Notes: generated by a model not told the origin, from the letters alone. A stretch of DNA of 64,000 nucleotides from Apostichopus japonicus (GCF_037975245.1 NC_092576.1:40306111-40370110); one strand, 5' to 3'; shown: positions 51,201 to 61,730, numbered from the stretch's first letter. Numbers and translations: made by a program.

Positions 51201-54200
51201 AATCAATTTAACGTTTTAGGGTATGTGTTAGTTATCCCTTAAAGGCATTGAAGACTTGTCCCAAACAGCATGCGGCCATCTGAAAAAGTTAACTTTCTGT
51301 TGCTTGCAAGTGACGTTTTGTTCGTGTCGCTACAAAAGACAGACAGTAAAGAAACGTGATACCTTGAAATCTTTAGCTGGACCTGAGATGTTCATCGCTG
51401 TATCGTTTATACACTGTGATGTGGGTATTGACCGCAGCTGTATGTACTGAATGTACACTAGTGTCTAATTACCGACGGTAGCAAGCTGTGTGTGTATTTT
51501 CTGGGATCGAAACTAGGTCAGATTACCGGCATTAGACGTTTCTTTTTGCGCGAGTCTTCACACCCTTTTAAAGTTACTCCACGCTGACAGACGTGGTTCC
51601 GGACTACAGAGCAATAAAAAAGTAACATTCACTCCTTGAAGTTACTCCATGCTGACTGCCCTTATAGATGTGGCAAGGATACGGACGAGAGACTTCACCT
51701 TTGTTGGTTGCAAAATTCCATACACCATGGAAGCATGGAACTCACAAAACTAGTGTTGTAGAGGGGAACATATTCTATGTTAAATGTATGTTCTACGCCT
51801 CTGTCCCTGCTTGAATGGCCAGTTTATCTGCCACAATGAAGAATTGTTTGGGGTTGAATTCTGGTCCGAGAGATAGGAGGAAAGGCTGCCGATATTGTCC
51901 TTGTCTGTCCTGTGCTGCGCTTTCAATATATGTGCCCTCTTGTTCGGTGAAGATAAATGTGATAAAAGACAAGCAATATGGTATAAATCAAAACATTCTT
52001 CAAAAAAGATATGTTGAGAGGTAGAGTTCGATGTGGACTAGACTACAATAATATTTAGGAGTGAATGGAGAAACAAGAACATGACTGGCATTGTACGAAG
52101 GAGATATATCAATCACAAAATGCAGCAATATGTCACCCATGGCGGGTGAGATGTGTTATGCGAGGGTGGATTCAAATTCAACCTAACATTTATAGGTAAT
52201 CATGTTGATTTTGGCAGGAACATGGTTACCAAGCAAGGTTTGTTGATAGTTGTTTTCAGAAATTTATCTTTTTAAGGAGGAATTGTTCATGCCATCTCCT
52301 GATTCCATTACATCAGCATAAAAAAAACAGTGAACAAGGAATATGATTTACATTTTAGCCTACTGATTTCACTAATATGTCTATCTGCTTGTAAAAGAAA
52401 CTGATTTCATAAGATTAGTGAATGGTAATATTACTGTAACATATTATAATAAAGACTGATGGCCCACTATATGTTTAATGAAATAACAAAAGCATACCAA
52501 TTCTTTTCCAGATTCCACATGATTTAAATACAATGATAATGGTTTAACAGAATCGTAATAGCTTCATGCTGTAATGGCTGTAGCAGTAAACTACATTGTT
52601 CAAATAATTAAGGGTGCTTACAATCTATGCATAATAGTACTGTGTTTTGCAATTTCTTCAACATTGTTATGTTCAAGTATTATTTATGAGGTTAACCTAG
52701 ATTCATTTGGGACGATCGAGTACATACTGCAGGACAAGCGTGCTTATTCGCCCGACGATCGGGTAAATAGGCCACACTAATTATAATAATACCCTAGGCC
52801 CTATTTGCTATAGTATAGCCTAGCTAGGCCTACCTAGCCTACCTCGCGCACTAGCCTAGAATAACTAACGTTACGAACTGCCAAGCTTTTATTCTGTATT
52901 AATTGGAAAACAACCAAAAAAAATACATACATACCCTCGAACAGTGTAATCACTTCTTCGTGGAAACCTTTATTTGTAAGAAAAGTTCTTAAAGAGCCAG
53001 CCATTGCTAATTTATAACCTCTACTCTAGCTTAGACATACGGTCGTCTGTATCGTTCATGCCTAGCTGTGTGTACGACGTACGTACGTGCAGTACAGCGA
53101 GTACCTGGCTTCGCTTTATAAAGCGAAGTATATAGTAGTATATGTACACAAGTTGTAGCGCTCGTTGTCACTTATTTTTGTGCGGCATATTTGCACGTTT
53201 TCGGATGATGTAAGCGCATTTCTATTCTCTGATTGGATACATTTTTCAGTGGAATACAGAGACTGGAAATGGTAAGATGCCATGCCACATGTGATTAGCT
53301 GATTAGTTCATACAGTCAGTCCAAAACAGCGACTGAACGGTGTAACTGATAATGTAGTCTACGTAGAGTGTTTCTCAGTCTAAGCTCAGTGTAAAACACT
53401 GAAATAAATTTCAGTCTCAAAGAAGACTGAAGAAGTCAGTCTATCATTTTAAGAGAGTACATGTAATGATTCAACGTTTTTTTTTTTAAATTTGGTGAAA
53501 AGGTTTACTAGTTTACGGAACTGCCCTTTAATTATTACCCATTGGATATAACGTTTACACTCAATTTTATTTATCGGTCTATGTATGTCGTGTCTCTCCA
53601 TGATTTCCGTAGTAAGGTCATTAGGTGCAGTGCCGAGCAGAGGTCTCACTACAAGCGGGATACTACTGCCTACTTGTGTACTGTATAGAAAATAACTATA
53701 CAGTACACTGATCTAAAATGTTACGGGCGTGTTACGTTATTGTATCACATTATGTAATATTGTTTTCCCCGTTGGAAAAATTATTTATACATTGTTAAAA
53801 ATTTAGTAAATTATTTTGTAAGCTCAAGTTTGCATATGGAATCATTCACCCAGCTGTTTCATTCATAAAAATGTCCCAAAATTTGAATTTTTTAGAACTG
53901 CTATAGATATCATTTCAACCAAAAATGCAGGAATTTCCGGCAGTTTTGGTAAAAAATAATTTTCAGGCATCTAAGTATTACAATAACTTAAAATAATCAA
54001 ACTGATTTTTTTCTGAAATAATCTACGATTACATGGAAACGCGCATCGTCGTTCAATAACTTTCAGATACAGTCACGTATCTATCAATAATCAATGTGAT
54101 CATTACTTAAAATGTATTCTTCAATGTTATTTTTGTATAGTGAAACCAGCTATAACCATTCCCGCCATCGAAGAGTGTTCCAACACATACGGTACTACCT

Positions 54201-57200
54201 GTGTTAGGTCGACAGCCGAATCCGTTGAGGTTAATTGCTCTGTCAGGGATAGCCGTCCCGCAGTCAAATTGACTTGGACGATAAGAACTCATGGTGGCGA
54301 TCACATCCTACCATCAAACTACAGGAAATTCACAACGGATAATGTAACATATACATCACATGTTACAGCGACGTTCTCTTTCGGGGAGTCATCTGTTTTA
54401 AGTCTTCTGGTTTGCCGAGCGAATAGTGTACCACTGAATCTGGTGGAAGACGAACACGTCCTTTTGATTGAAAAAAAGATGGATTACACTTCCATGGCAA
54501 TTCCCATAAGAAGATATTTTAAGATCCATTCACCGATGAATTTATCCTGTACAGACCTTCGACTAAATTTAGTCGTTTGGAAGTGGTCACCTCAACAAGA
54601 TGCTTTTGAAACTCTGTATGTGGGCATCTTCCACAAAAATAATCACACAAAAATCAGCAACAAGGAATACAAACTAGAAAATGAGGGCAGTCTTTCTTTA
54701 CAGAACGCGTTGGTAGAACACGAAGGACTCTACGCCTGTGTTTACGATAACGGTGTCAGTGGCGGTATTGTGTTGTACGATGTGCTTGTGATTGGTATGA
54801 TGGTTTATATCATTTTATCTTGTATGCTTCTCAGTCTCTACCGAATCACCAAAATGGCATAAGTACTTGGGTATTTGCTTACATTTCCCACATTGCATCA
54901 TATTTTTCTTCATCAAATTATCAAACTGTTACTATGAAAGTTCAGAATCAGTTTCAATGACCGCCTTGTTATGGGCTTTATCAATATTTATCTTGCCCAC
55001 ATACCCCTGTTTGTTTTTTGTTTTTCTCAGTTCCCTGTTATTCGATTACTATCAGGCAATTAATGAGCCAATAACACTATCCATGTCAGTACAAGTCAAA
55101 TCCATATGGAATGAAAATAATAGAAATCTCCAATGGACACCTTATATACTCTATTAGGAATTGTCTATGTGATACTGATCATGTCTGTTTGTGTATCAAT
55201 ACCCCGGGAAAATTGTGGCGAATCCGTTCTTCCTCGTAAAAGATGCAATCCAATATTTTACACCACAGTCGCAAGTAAACTTCCATAGACAAAACAAACT
55301 TACGTATGCAATTATATACCTGAACATGTGTCATGCCTTGTCCCAGTATGTGGCAACACACATCTTACACTGTAATGTAATGTTAAACTATTGGACATAT
55401 CCTGAATTTTGACAGAAATTCGTTATCATGGAATGCAGTATCAAGAAATTTGTTCGCTTGGGCACATGGTTTGACTCCGCCATGCTGTATCCATTAGACC
55501 TTATGCCAGTGATGGGATCAAAAGACTCGAAATCTAACACCAAATATACAAACATGTAATCTATTTGATGTATTATTTCCTTTCAGTTGATCCAACTCCA
55601 GTTTTTCCCGTCATAGATGGATGCAATCACCAACAATATTGCGCCCTGGAGAAACAACCTCAAGATGTTTTGACTTGCTCGGTGCTGGGAATAAGACCTA
55701 AAGTAGCTCTTGAATGGAGAGCCTTTCGAGAGCAAACAGCCATTGACTTTACACAACATCAATTAACGGTGACAGAGATGGGTGACGTGTATGATCTATT
55801 TCTGACAGTTAATTTTGACTTTACTCTAACAACTCAAAATAAAGTTACCGTAGAGTGTCGTGCTGTAGGAGAGAATGCTGAGCAATTCAGCCTTTCTACG
55901 AAGGTTGATCTGCTCTTTCCAAATGGTAAGTTAATACACGTCGCATTAAATGTGCAGCTTTGAGAAGTCTATTCATGATTACTTGTTGTTATTATTTCCG
56001 TATTTTTGTTTTATTTATAGTGCTTCCCACAGAACAGAAATCATACACCATCACAATAACCATAATCGCCGTATTGGTCACGATGATGTTGATGATGATC
56101 ATCACAGCCGTTGTGGTGATTATATGCAAAATAAGAGGTACATAATACTATTAATGTAACACGAGTTATACATAATTTAGCTATATGTGTATTTCTGTAT
56201 TTTTCAACATAATAACAATACCTGGAAACATAGAGTACCAAACGTAGTCACATATGTCCACAGAGGAAGCTTGTTGATTAGGATACTAATATGTACCCTG
56301 CACTTTCTGAAAGTAAATATATTTATTCATAGATTAAAGTAAGTGTCCACCGTGTAAAGAAAGTCATAACGTTTGCACAAACAGTCGTTTTCAAGTTTCT
56401 TTCTGATAGATTGAACACTGCACAACTCTTTATTAAGATAATAATTTCATAACAGTGAAATATTTAGGATATCGAGAGCTCTTTTTTGATACACTTTACT
56501 TGTTCCTGATGTGTTTCTTATATATAATTAGAAAGGAAGATGAACTGTTATTGCGCTTTTTTTTAAGCTCAAATTGAGCCACAATAATAGCATTTTTTTT
56601 TTTCTGTACGAGAACAGAACTGCAAATTTTCCGAAATTTGTTATTTGTAAAATAATCACACAAACAATGTTGGTCAAGTAAGCATTTTCTTTCCTTTACA
56701 ACATCTTAAACTACCCACAATATTCTACATCAGGATTTTTTAATAAATCTTCGTATTCTTTTCAGCGAGGAAAATGAAAATGAAACGAATTAAGCGTGAA
56801 GATACAGACAATGAGGTAATGTTTATTATTTTACTCTCTTTATATAACTGAAGTAGGCAGTCACTATATTCTTAAAGCAAAACATAAGGTTACTCATTTT
56901 GCGTTTCTTGACTGGAGTTAATTGGTAATTATTATTGTTTTCATTAAGCTGTATAATCGCTTTCATCATCATCAAAATATGTAAGCAAGTATTCATTAAA
57001 CACTGAAGCGCCGTTTGCACTATGTATGACAATTAACGATGTGACACGATACTATAAAAAAAAAAACCTTAGTTCTCCATACATACGATACATATATGCG
57101 ATAAATGCAACTTCGGCGTCGTTGGAAATATTCCTGTTGTCCCTCTTGCAACCAACAGTCATGATGTAGAATATTATTGCAAATAATTCGCGAAACAACA

Positions 57201-59404
57201 CAACGATACATCATGTCGGTAACTATACAATGTCTGTTAAACAGCCTCCATTAAGTTCAAAGGTTAGACACTTAGCTCTATATCAAATCTAAACGTATAA
57301 AGCGGAGATCGCTACAGGAAGTATTATTGATGCAAAATATAAGACTTTATGTTATCGTTTTAAAGTATATTAAAACCAGTGGAATGTTTTTTTTTTCACA
57401 GGGTATCCCAATGATGGAAAATGGTATGTGTTGCAGAAAATATTAACTTGACGTTAATATCGTAAATTGATCATATACATTACATTAACAAAACAAAGAA
57501 CATGTCATTTGTCATGATGCGATCAACATTTTGTAAGCATCCAACATCGTATACACTGTATTGTAGTGATAATTATGTAATCCTGCATGATTCCAAGATT
57601 CTGCACATTATAGCTAAATTGTGGGTGCACATATACACTCACTCTATTCTGGTGGATGAGATTATAATGATACTTGTCAGGTCGTTCTACCAAATGATAT
57701 CTAACACACGTCATCGATGGATATGTTGGTATTTTGTATTTATCTTAACTCCTTATTTTGAATAGTCTGCTTAATTCAAAGTGACACTGCCCGTCAAAAA
57801 GGGTAATATTTGATACATTGTATAATAAATTATTAACCAGTTAATATATTTGAAACTCATCATATACATTGCTCACCATGGTTCTTCTTATCACAGATTA
57901 CTCGGAGAAAGCTGAGCCCTTCATCGGACAATTAAAATCCAAGTATGAAATATTTTACGATTCTGTGAAACCAATCCCCTACATTAAAGACAGAATGTAT
58001 TGCGTCGACAAGGTATTTGTTGAGGGCGGTATTGAATACATGACAGGTATATCTGGAGGAGAGACACAGTGGGATAAATTGTCATCCTATCAAGAATTAG
58101 TCAAAGAAAACTGTTTAAAAACAAAGCGACAGATTCTGGAAGGTGAACCTGGCTACGGCAAGTCAACATTGACTTTACAGTTACTTTATGACTGGTGCAA
58201 ATCTCTATCTACATCACCGTTAAAGGAAGTAGACGTTATTATATATTTACGTCTACGGCAACTTGGAGGTGTTAAATCTATTTTTAGTGCGATTAGACGA
58301 TTCATTCTACCGAGGGATTCAGATATAAGTGAGGAAGATATAAAAGAAATATTGAAGCAAATGAAATCTGTGTTGGTTTTACTGGATGGCTTTGACGAGT
58401 ATCCCGATCAAGAAAGTACAGAAACAGACATTTATCACATTATGAAGAAAAATATGTTTCGGGGGTTTAACGTCATTCTAACGACAAGACCATCTTGTTT
58501 ACCAAAAGATTTTGCACCTCACTCCGACCGTGTTCGGCTTACAGGTTTCGAGGAAGAGGCGCGTAGAAAGTATGTTGGAAAAGCTGTTGTTAGAACATAT
58601 GGAGAAGCAGTGGATAGAATCATGAGGAAATTGGAGGAAAATCCCGTTCTTGATGACCTCTGTCAGGTTCCTCTATTCTTCGTTATGTTTGCGCACATGA
58701 CGTACGAAAACGAACATTCTTCAACATTCAATTCTGTAACTAGTTTTTTCCGGTATATGATATCTTGTTTTCACAGTCATATGAAGAATAAAATGAAAGA
58801 CGAAAATGTCACAAACTTTGAGTTATTAGAAAAAGAACACAAAGTACTAGACAAAATCGCCTTTGAAGCTTTGAGTGGAAAGAATCAGAAACTTGTTTGG
58901 AATCTTGAGCAGCTTCGCAATCAGCTAGGACATGAGTGCTACGATCTGTATCTTCGTATTGGTTTATTCTTGGAAGAAGAAGTACTAAATATCACGGATA
59001 CATCAAACCATATTCAGTACAATACAGAGGTTCATTTTCATCACAAGACCGTTTGTGAGTGGTATGCTGCACATTACGTTGCAGAACAATTATCTGGTGG
59101 AAATACGAATTGTATCGACGAGCTTTTGCAAAATTTAGATCCTTTTGACCTGCAGTATTTGTACAGATTTGCGTGTGGAATTAACAAAATTACCGGGGAG
59201 AAAATTATCCGATACCTGCAGCAGAAAAGTGAAAATAGAAAGTTTGCAATTTTGTGCATGCTAGAACAGGAAGACAAAACTAACAGATTTATCAAAACAG
59301 TTTCTGATTTAGTGTCGTCTAAAGGAACATACATTAGAAAGTCAGATAGTAAACTACTACAAAGATCTACGCTACAAATACTAGATGTTGCATCGAAGAA
59401 TCAG
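42180..59404 (+). CDS. Gene C: transmembrane immunoglobulin-NACHT receptor (eight exons, 3' end not found)
   Basis: Exons: 42180-42240, 43283-43603, 54141-54794, 55587-55925, 56021-56137, 56766-56815, 57402-57423 and 57897-59404. All have AG/GT borders and matching phases, giving 1024 codons without a stop. Order: signal peptide (about 1-20), Ig1 (21-127), Ig2 and Ig3 (128-345), Ig4 (346-458), transmembrane helix (about 468-492), basic linker (497-521), NACHT module (522-1024). The protein should sit in the plasma membrane with the Ig domains outside and the NTPase inside. NACHT proteins (STAND NTPases) oligomerise on ATP binding in innate immune signalling, so this looks like a surface receptor that directly carries an NLR-type switch. 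The last exon ends in phase 0 at a donor, so the protein continues. LRR-like exons as in blocks A and B are expected but not seen before 64 kb. Ligand and signalling partner are unknown. Confidence 0.82.
43283..43603 (+). CDS. Gene C exon 2: Ig V-like domain 1
   Basis: The exon is 321 nt, phase 1 to phase 1, with acceptor ...cattgtgcag and donor gtatgt. It carries LGLIPCSCNGSSLALIAWNN (Cys and Trp of an Ig fold) and EFDIYPNGSLLINNVTASHE, the strand D-E-F pattern of V-set domains. The usual Tyr-x-Cys of strand F reads VFRVST here, so the core disulphide partner is missing or replaced (a Cys occurs later in NDICVR). NGS and NVT are N-glycosylation sites. Confidence 0.75.
45917..46190. repeat. 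About 102-bp tandem repeat, 2.7 copies
   Basis: Copies begin CACCATGCATCTAAACAAGG at 45917, 46019 and 46121. Each contains a GTCAAAGGTCA(C/T)TGG segment close to a nuclear-receptor half-site, and AAACAATAGTGTCTCTGTGA. Confidence 0.88.
46560..48800. mobile_element. Possible non-autonomous DNA element with GTGACGGACGTACA subterminal motifs
   Basis: (T)GTGACGGACGTACA or a close variant occurs near 46772 (GTGGCGGACGTACC), 46961, 46982 and 48767, and inverted at 47017 (TGTACGTCCGTCACA). Clustered direct and inverted motifs near two ends resemble transposase-binding subterminal repeats. Exact termini and target duplication could not be found, and no transposase frame exists. Confidence 0.35.
49060..49335. 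repeat. AGACTGA/TCAGTCT subterminal repeat field
   Basis: AGACTGA and its complement occur more than a dozen times within 275 bp in both orientations, including the palindrome GACTGAAATTTCAGTC at the very end of the element. Confidence 0.75.
52935..53004 (-). CDS. Candidate first coding exon, SAM-domain-like N terminus
   Basis: On the minus strand a start codon at 53004 opens MAGSLRTFLTNKGFHEEVIT and then LFEG, ending in phase 1 at a strong donor (gtatgt). L..FL...GF.EEVI.LFE resembles the first helices of SAM domains. The upstream minus-strand region is GC-richer, contains TAGGC-type repeats on its other side, and could be a promoter. Downstream exons were not found, so the gene may be truncated. 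Confidence 0.4.
54141..54794 (+). CDS. Gene C exon 3: Ig domains 2 and 3
   Basis: The exon is 654 nt, phase 1 to phase 1, with acceptor ...tttttgtatag and donor gtatga. Ig2: SVEVNCSVRDSRPAVKLTWT, later SVLSLLVCRAN, preceded by an extra cysteine pair (EECSNTYGTTCVR). Ig3: SPMNLSCTDLRLNLVVWKW, later EHEGLYACVYDNG, a classical Y-x-C strand F. NLS and NHT are N-glycosylation sites. One exon carrying two Ig domains suggests loss of an intron. The frame also stays open 22 codons past the donor (see findings). Confidence 0.82.
54795..55586 (+). other. Gene C intron 3
   Basis: The intron is 0.8 kb. Its first 68 bp continue the exon 3 frame as a hydrophobic helix and then stop at TAA (54860-54862). 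The remainder has no recognised feature. Confidence 0.6.
55587..55925 (+). CDS. Gene C exon 4: Ig domain 4
   Basis: The exon is 339 nt, phase 1 to phase 1, with acceptor ...tttcctttcag and donor gtaagt. It reads VLTCSVLGIRPKVALEWRAF, later KVTVECRAVGE (Cys, Trp, Cys of an Ig fold). It is preceded by GCNHQQYCALE, an extra cysteine pair. Spacing and motifs match Ig2 rather than Ig3, so Ig2 and Ig4 look like products of an internal duplication. Confidence 0.82.
56021..56137 (+). CDS. Gene C exon 5: transmembrane segment
   Basis: The exon is 117 nt, phase 1 to phase 1, with acceptor ...ttatttatag and donor gtacat. It reads VLPTEQKSYTITITIIAVLV, then TMMLMMIITAVVVIICKIRG. About 25 hydrophobic residues end at CKIR, a positively charged stop-transfer sequence. 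The orientation is therefore Ig domains outside and the following exons inside. Confidence 0.85.
56138..56765 (+). other. Gene C intron 5
   Basis: AT-rich, with T-runs near 56560 and 56594. No feature was recognised. Confidence 0.5.
56766..56815 (+). CDS. Gene C exon 6: basic juxtamembrane linker
   Basis: The exon is 50 nt, phase 1 to phase 0, with acceptor ...ttcttttcag and donor gtaatg. It reads RKMKMKRIKREDTDNE. A polybasic patch directly under the membrane can bind acidic phospholipids or act as a retention or nuclear signal. Which applies is unknown. Phase fit with both neighbours supports it despite its size. Confidence 0.7.
56816..57401 (+). other. Gene C intron 6
   Basis: AT-rich, ending in a strong T10-CACAG acceptor. 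No further feature was recognised. Confidence 0.5.
57402..57423 (+). CDS. Gene C exon 7: micro-exon
   Basis: The 22-nt exon, phase 0 to phase 1, reads GIPMMEN. It has a T-rich acceptor and a GTATGT donor, and is the only piece found that converts the phase 0 end of exon 6 to the phase 1 start of exon 8. Skipping it would shift the NACHT frame, so its inclusion could act as an on/off switch. Confidence 0.6.
57424..57896 (+). other. Gene C intron 7
   Basis: No feature was recognised. The frame at 57502-57765 has no support. Confidence 0.5.
57897..59404 (+). CDS. Gene C exon 8: NACHT NTPase module
   Basis: The exon is 1508 nt, phase 1 to phase 0, with acceptor ...cttatcacag and donor gtatgt after SKNQ. 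Residue numbers refer to the predicted protein. A pre-NACHT region (YCVDKVFVEGGIEY) is followed by Walker A GEPGYGKST (604-612), Walker B LVLLDGFDEYP (681-691) and the sensor-1 region LTTRPS (716-721). Further on, HFHHKTVCEWYAAHYVAEQL is the winged-helix/superhelical motif typical of NLR proteins. All residues needed for ATP binding are present. Because the exon is single and large, alternative start codons inside it are unreliable. If the donor is not used, translation reads on for about 46 codons to a TAG at 59540-59542. Confidence 0.93.
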
Positions 59405-60400
59405 GTATGTAACATTTTACCATATATCGTGTTTAATAGCTATATAGAATACAATCAGAAACATAGAAATACAGTTATATTGAAAAAACACTACTTCATA
59501 CCATGTTTCAACCATAATAGGAACTGTTTGTCACAAAGATAGGTGTAAGCCAGAACGTCAGCACTTGCTGAACACCAATACATTTGCAATTATTTTTCTC
59601 AACATATAATGTGCGATCATATATACACCATCTTGAAATATAACTCTTACAATGTTTACATTTCTTACTTTGACAAAATGAATATTCACATCCAACGACA
59701 AATCAAATTCGACATATGATTCATTGACATTTTCACTTCTCAAGATTACAATGTTCACATTCCGTTCAAATTGCATATTTTTGACTTTACGTGTCAAATG
59801 TGAAACTAGTATAATGGACTATATGACTATGTTATATAATGAACTGCAACGGTGTCCAGATGTTATTTTAGATGTCATAAATATTTACCTCCAAAGAAAT
59901 TACAAGAAAGAACCTTTAACGTAACAAATAACACTCGCTGGACCGACTATGAACATTAACATGAAATATGGGTTCATGATATAGCAAGTCACATTTGTTG
60001 ACCTAAAATCGCAGCTCACCTGTAACGAAACAAAATAGATATTTTTGTATTCGTGGTATTCTAAATTTTTATCAAAACATTGTTAATACAACATATAACA
60101 TTCTTTCCAAGCCCTAATTGATTTTATTCTGGGGGTTTAGTACAAGTACACTTGGTCCCCGTGTTCGGACGTTATTTAGACGCAGGGAAATGTTAAACTC
60201 TCTGTCGGCATGTTCATAGCTTTTTATCGGATGAAGTGTCAGTTTTGCATATCCAAATATATAAATATAATCTGTGTGGTACCAATTTCATATTTGATGT
60301 GTAGAAGCCTATACGTTGTTGGTAAGTCATTTGTTTACGGAAATTTCTTCTTAATTATTTTGATTTTTGGTTTCGATGATAATTGTAACATTTACATTCA
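59405..60400. other. DNA after gene C exon 8; next exon not found
   Basis: No segment resembling exons A1-A4 or B1-B4 is visible. It is probably an intron or the start of an intergenic region. Confidence 0.45.
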
Positions 60401-60439
60401 TCATGGCGTATGTGTGTGTGGGTGTGGGTGTGTATATAT

Positions 60440-61170
60440 GTGTGAGTGCGTTTATGACGCCCACTTTGTAAACACGATATCTCAAGAAGGGAAGGTTAGA
60501 CTAATTTCATATGTGGTGTGTAGAAGTACCACATTAAGTGCAAGAATCTCAAAAAGTCATTTGGGGTCACCAGTGGTCAAATTGTGAAAACCTTGTAATC
60601 ACGGTATCTCAATATTACAAGCTTGGACCGACCTCCTATTTAGTGTGTAGAAGTACCACATTGAGTTAAAGAAGCCTATTGCTTTTGGTAAAGATCACAG
60701 GTTATTGGGGTCATCAGAGGTCAAATCGTGAAAAGCTGGTAAACACGATATCTCAAGAAGGGTATGTCGGACCAATTTCTTACTTGGTGTTTATGAGTAC
60801 CACATTAAGTGCAAGAAGCCTATTGTTTTTGTGGAGGTCAAAGGTCATCTGGGGTCACCAGGGTCAAATTGTGAAAACCTTGTAAACACGATATCTCAAG
60901 ATGGGAAGCATGGGCAGACTTCATATTTAGTGTGAAGAAGTACACATTAAGTACAAAAAGTATATTGTTGTTCGTGGAGGGCAAAGGTCATTTGGGGTCA
61001 CCAGGGGTCATATTGTTTAAACCTTGTAATCACGGTATCTCAATACTGGAAGCTTGGGCCGACCTCTTATTTAGTGTGTAGAAGCACCACATTGAGTTAA
61101 AGAAGCCTATTGTTTTTGGTGGAGGCCAAAGGTTATTGGGGTCATCACAGGTCAAATCGTGAGACCCTTG
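60440..61170. repeat. Higher-order tandem repeat (monomer about 130-145 bp, block about 430 bp)
   Basis: The anchor TGTAAACACGATATCTCAAG or its variant TGTAATCACGGTATCTCAAT occurs near 60466, 60593, 60739, 60879, 61024 and (decayed) 61166. Monomers at 60593 and 61024 share the same variant, and their followers also match, so the true unit is a set of three monomers. Each monomer has CACATTAAGT, CAAAGGTCAT and GGGGTCACCAG blocks. Related single copies occur at 42560-42900 and 43960-44030. Confidence 0.85.
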
Positions 61171-61728
61171 TTAACATGTACACCGTCACTATACATTACG
61201 TAAGATTCATGAACAAAACTGCTCATGTTACATCATCGAAACCACATTGCATTTTTGCATTCTGGTTGAATTTGATCTCTAAAGCTTTCAGTCTGGTGTA
61301 AACAGTTTGAATAACTAGTTGTTGACTTGTTAATTGTGTAAAGTTCCAACATGACCATTTGCAATATATTGTAACGTGAATGGCCTTTATACTCATCCGT
61401 AGCAAACTGCACTTAGCTTCATAGCCAGCCATGTCATGAATATTCATAATCTTTTAGGATGTAATTTTAGGGGGTTAAATATTAATTGATGTGTTTTGTT
61501 GTCTAATTAAGAGAGTTATTGATTTAGTAAACCAACATTATCATTAAGTTAAATGTCTACGACATGTCTGCACATGTTTGGGGGCATAATGTTATTGTTG
61601 TTAATTAAATAGTTAAAGGGATTGTACTTCCCATGTTGTATTGTTATATTGCGTGGTATATGGACCAGAGTAAGACGGTCAAAAAAACGCCTGTAAAATT
61701 GTTCCTTTCTAAAGAACTGGCACTGACA
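61171..61728. other. Non-coding DNA between the tandem repeat and the U2-like sequence
   Basis: No gene was recognised. An snRNA-type promoter was looked for just upstream of 61731, but no clear proximal element was identified. Confidence 0.4.
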
Positions 61729-61730
61729 CA

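Larger units (their letters stand above)
49052..53457 (-). mobile_element. TA-flanked DNA transposon-like element, 4.4 kb, inserted in gene C intron 2
   Basis: The left end is CTCTTTTAAACTGAGAGACT and the right end, reverse-complemented, is CTCTCTTAAAATGATAGACT. They match at about 20 of 23 positions, and both continue into repeated AGACTGA/TCAGTCT motifs (49060-49335; 53290-53445). TA flanks both ends (49050-49051; 53458-53459), as expected for a TA target duplication. A SAM-like first exon on the minus strand (52935-53004) may be a captured or resident gene start. No transposase is evident, so it is probably non-autonomous. Confidence 0.55.
43604..54140 (+). other. Gene C intron 2 (10.5 kb), repeat-filled
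   Basis: This intron separates Ig1 from Ig2-3. It holds monomers related to the TTGTAAACACGATA repeat near 43960-44030, the 102-bp array, the GTGACGGACGTACA field and the TA-flanked element, all listed separately. Parts of 44000-45900 and 53460-54140 are AT-rich and unassigned. Confidence 0.6.

Noticed and set aside
60210-60587. 125-codon plus-strand frame
   Set aside because: It runs from AT-rich DNA into the tandem repeat and a (GT)n-like stretch. No support.
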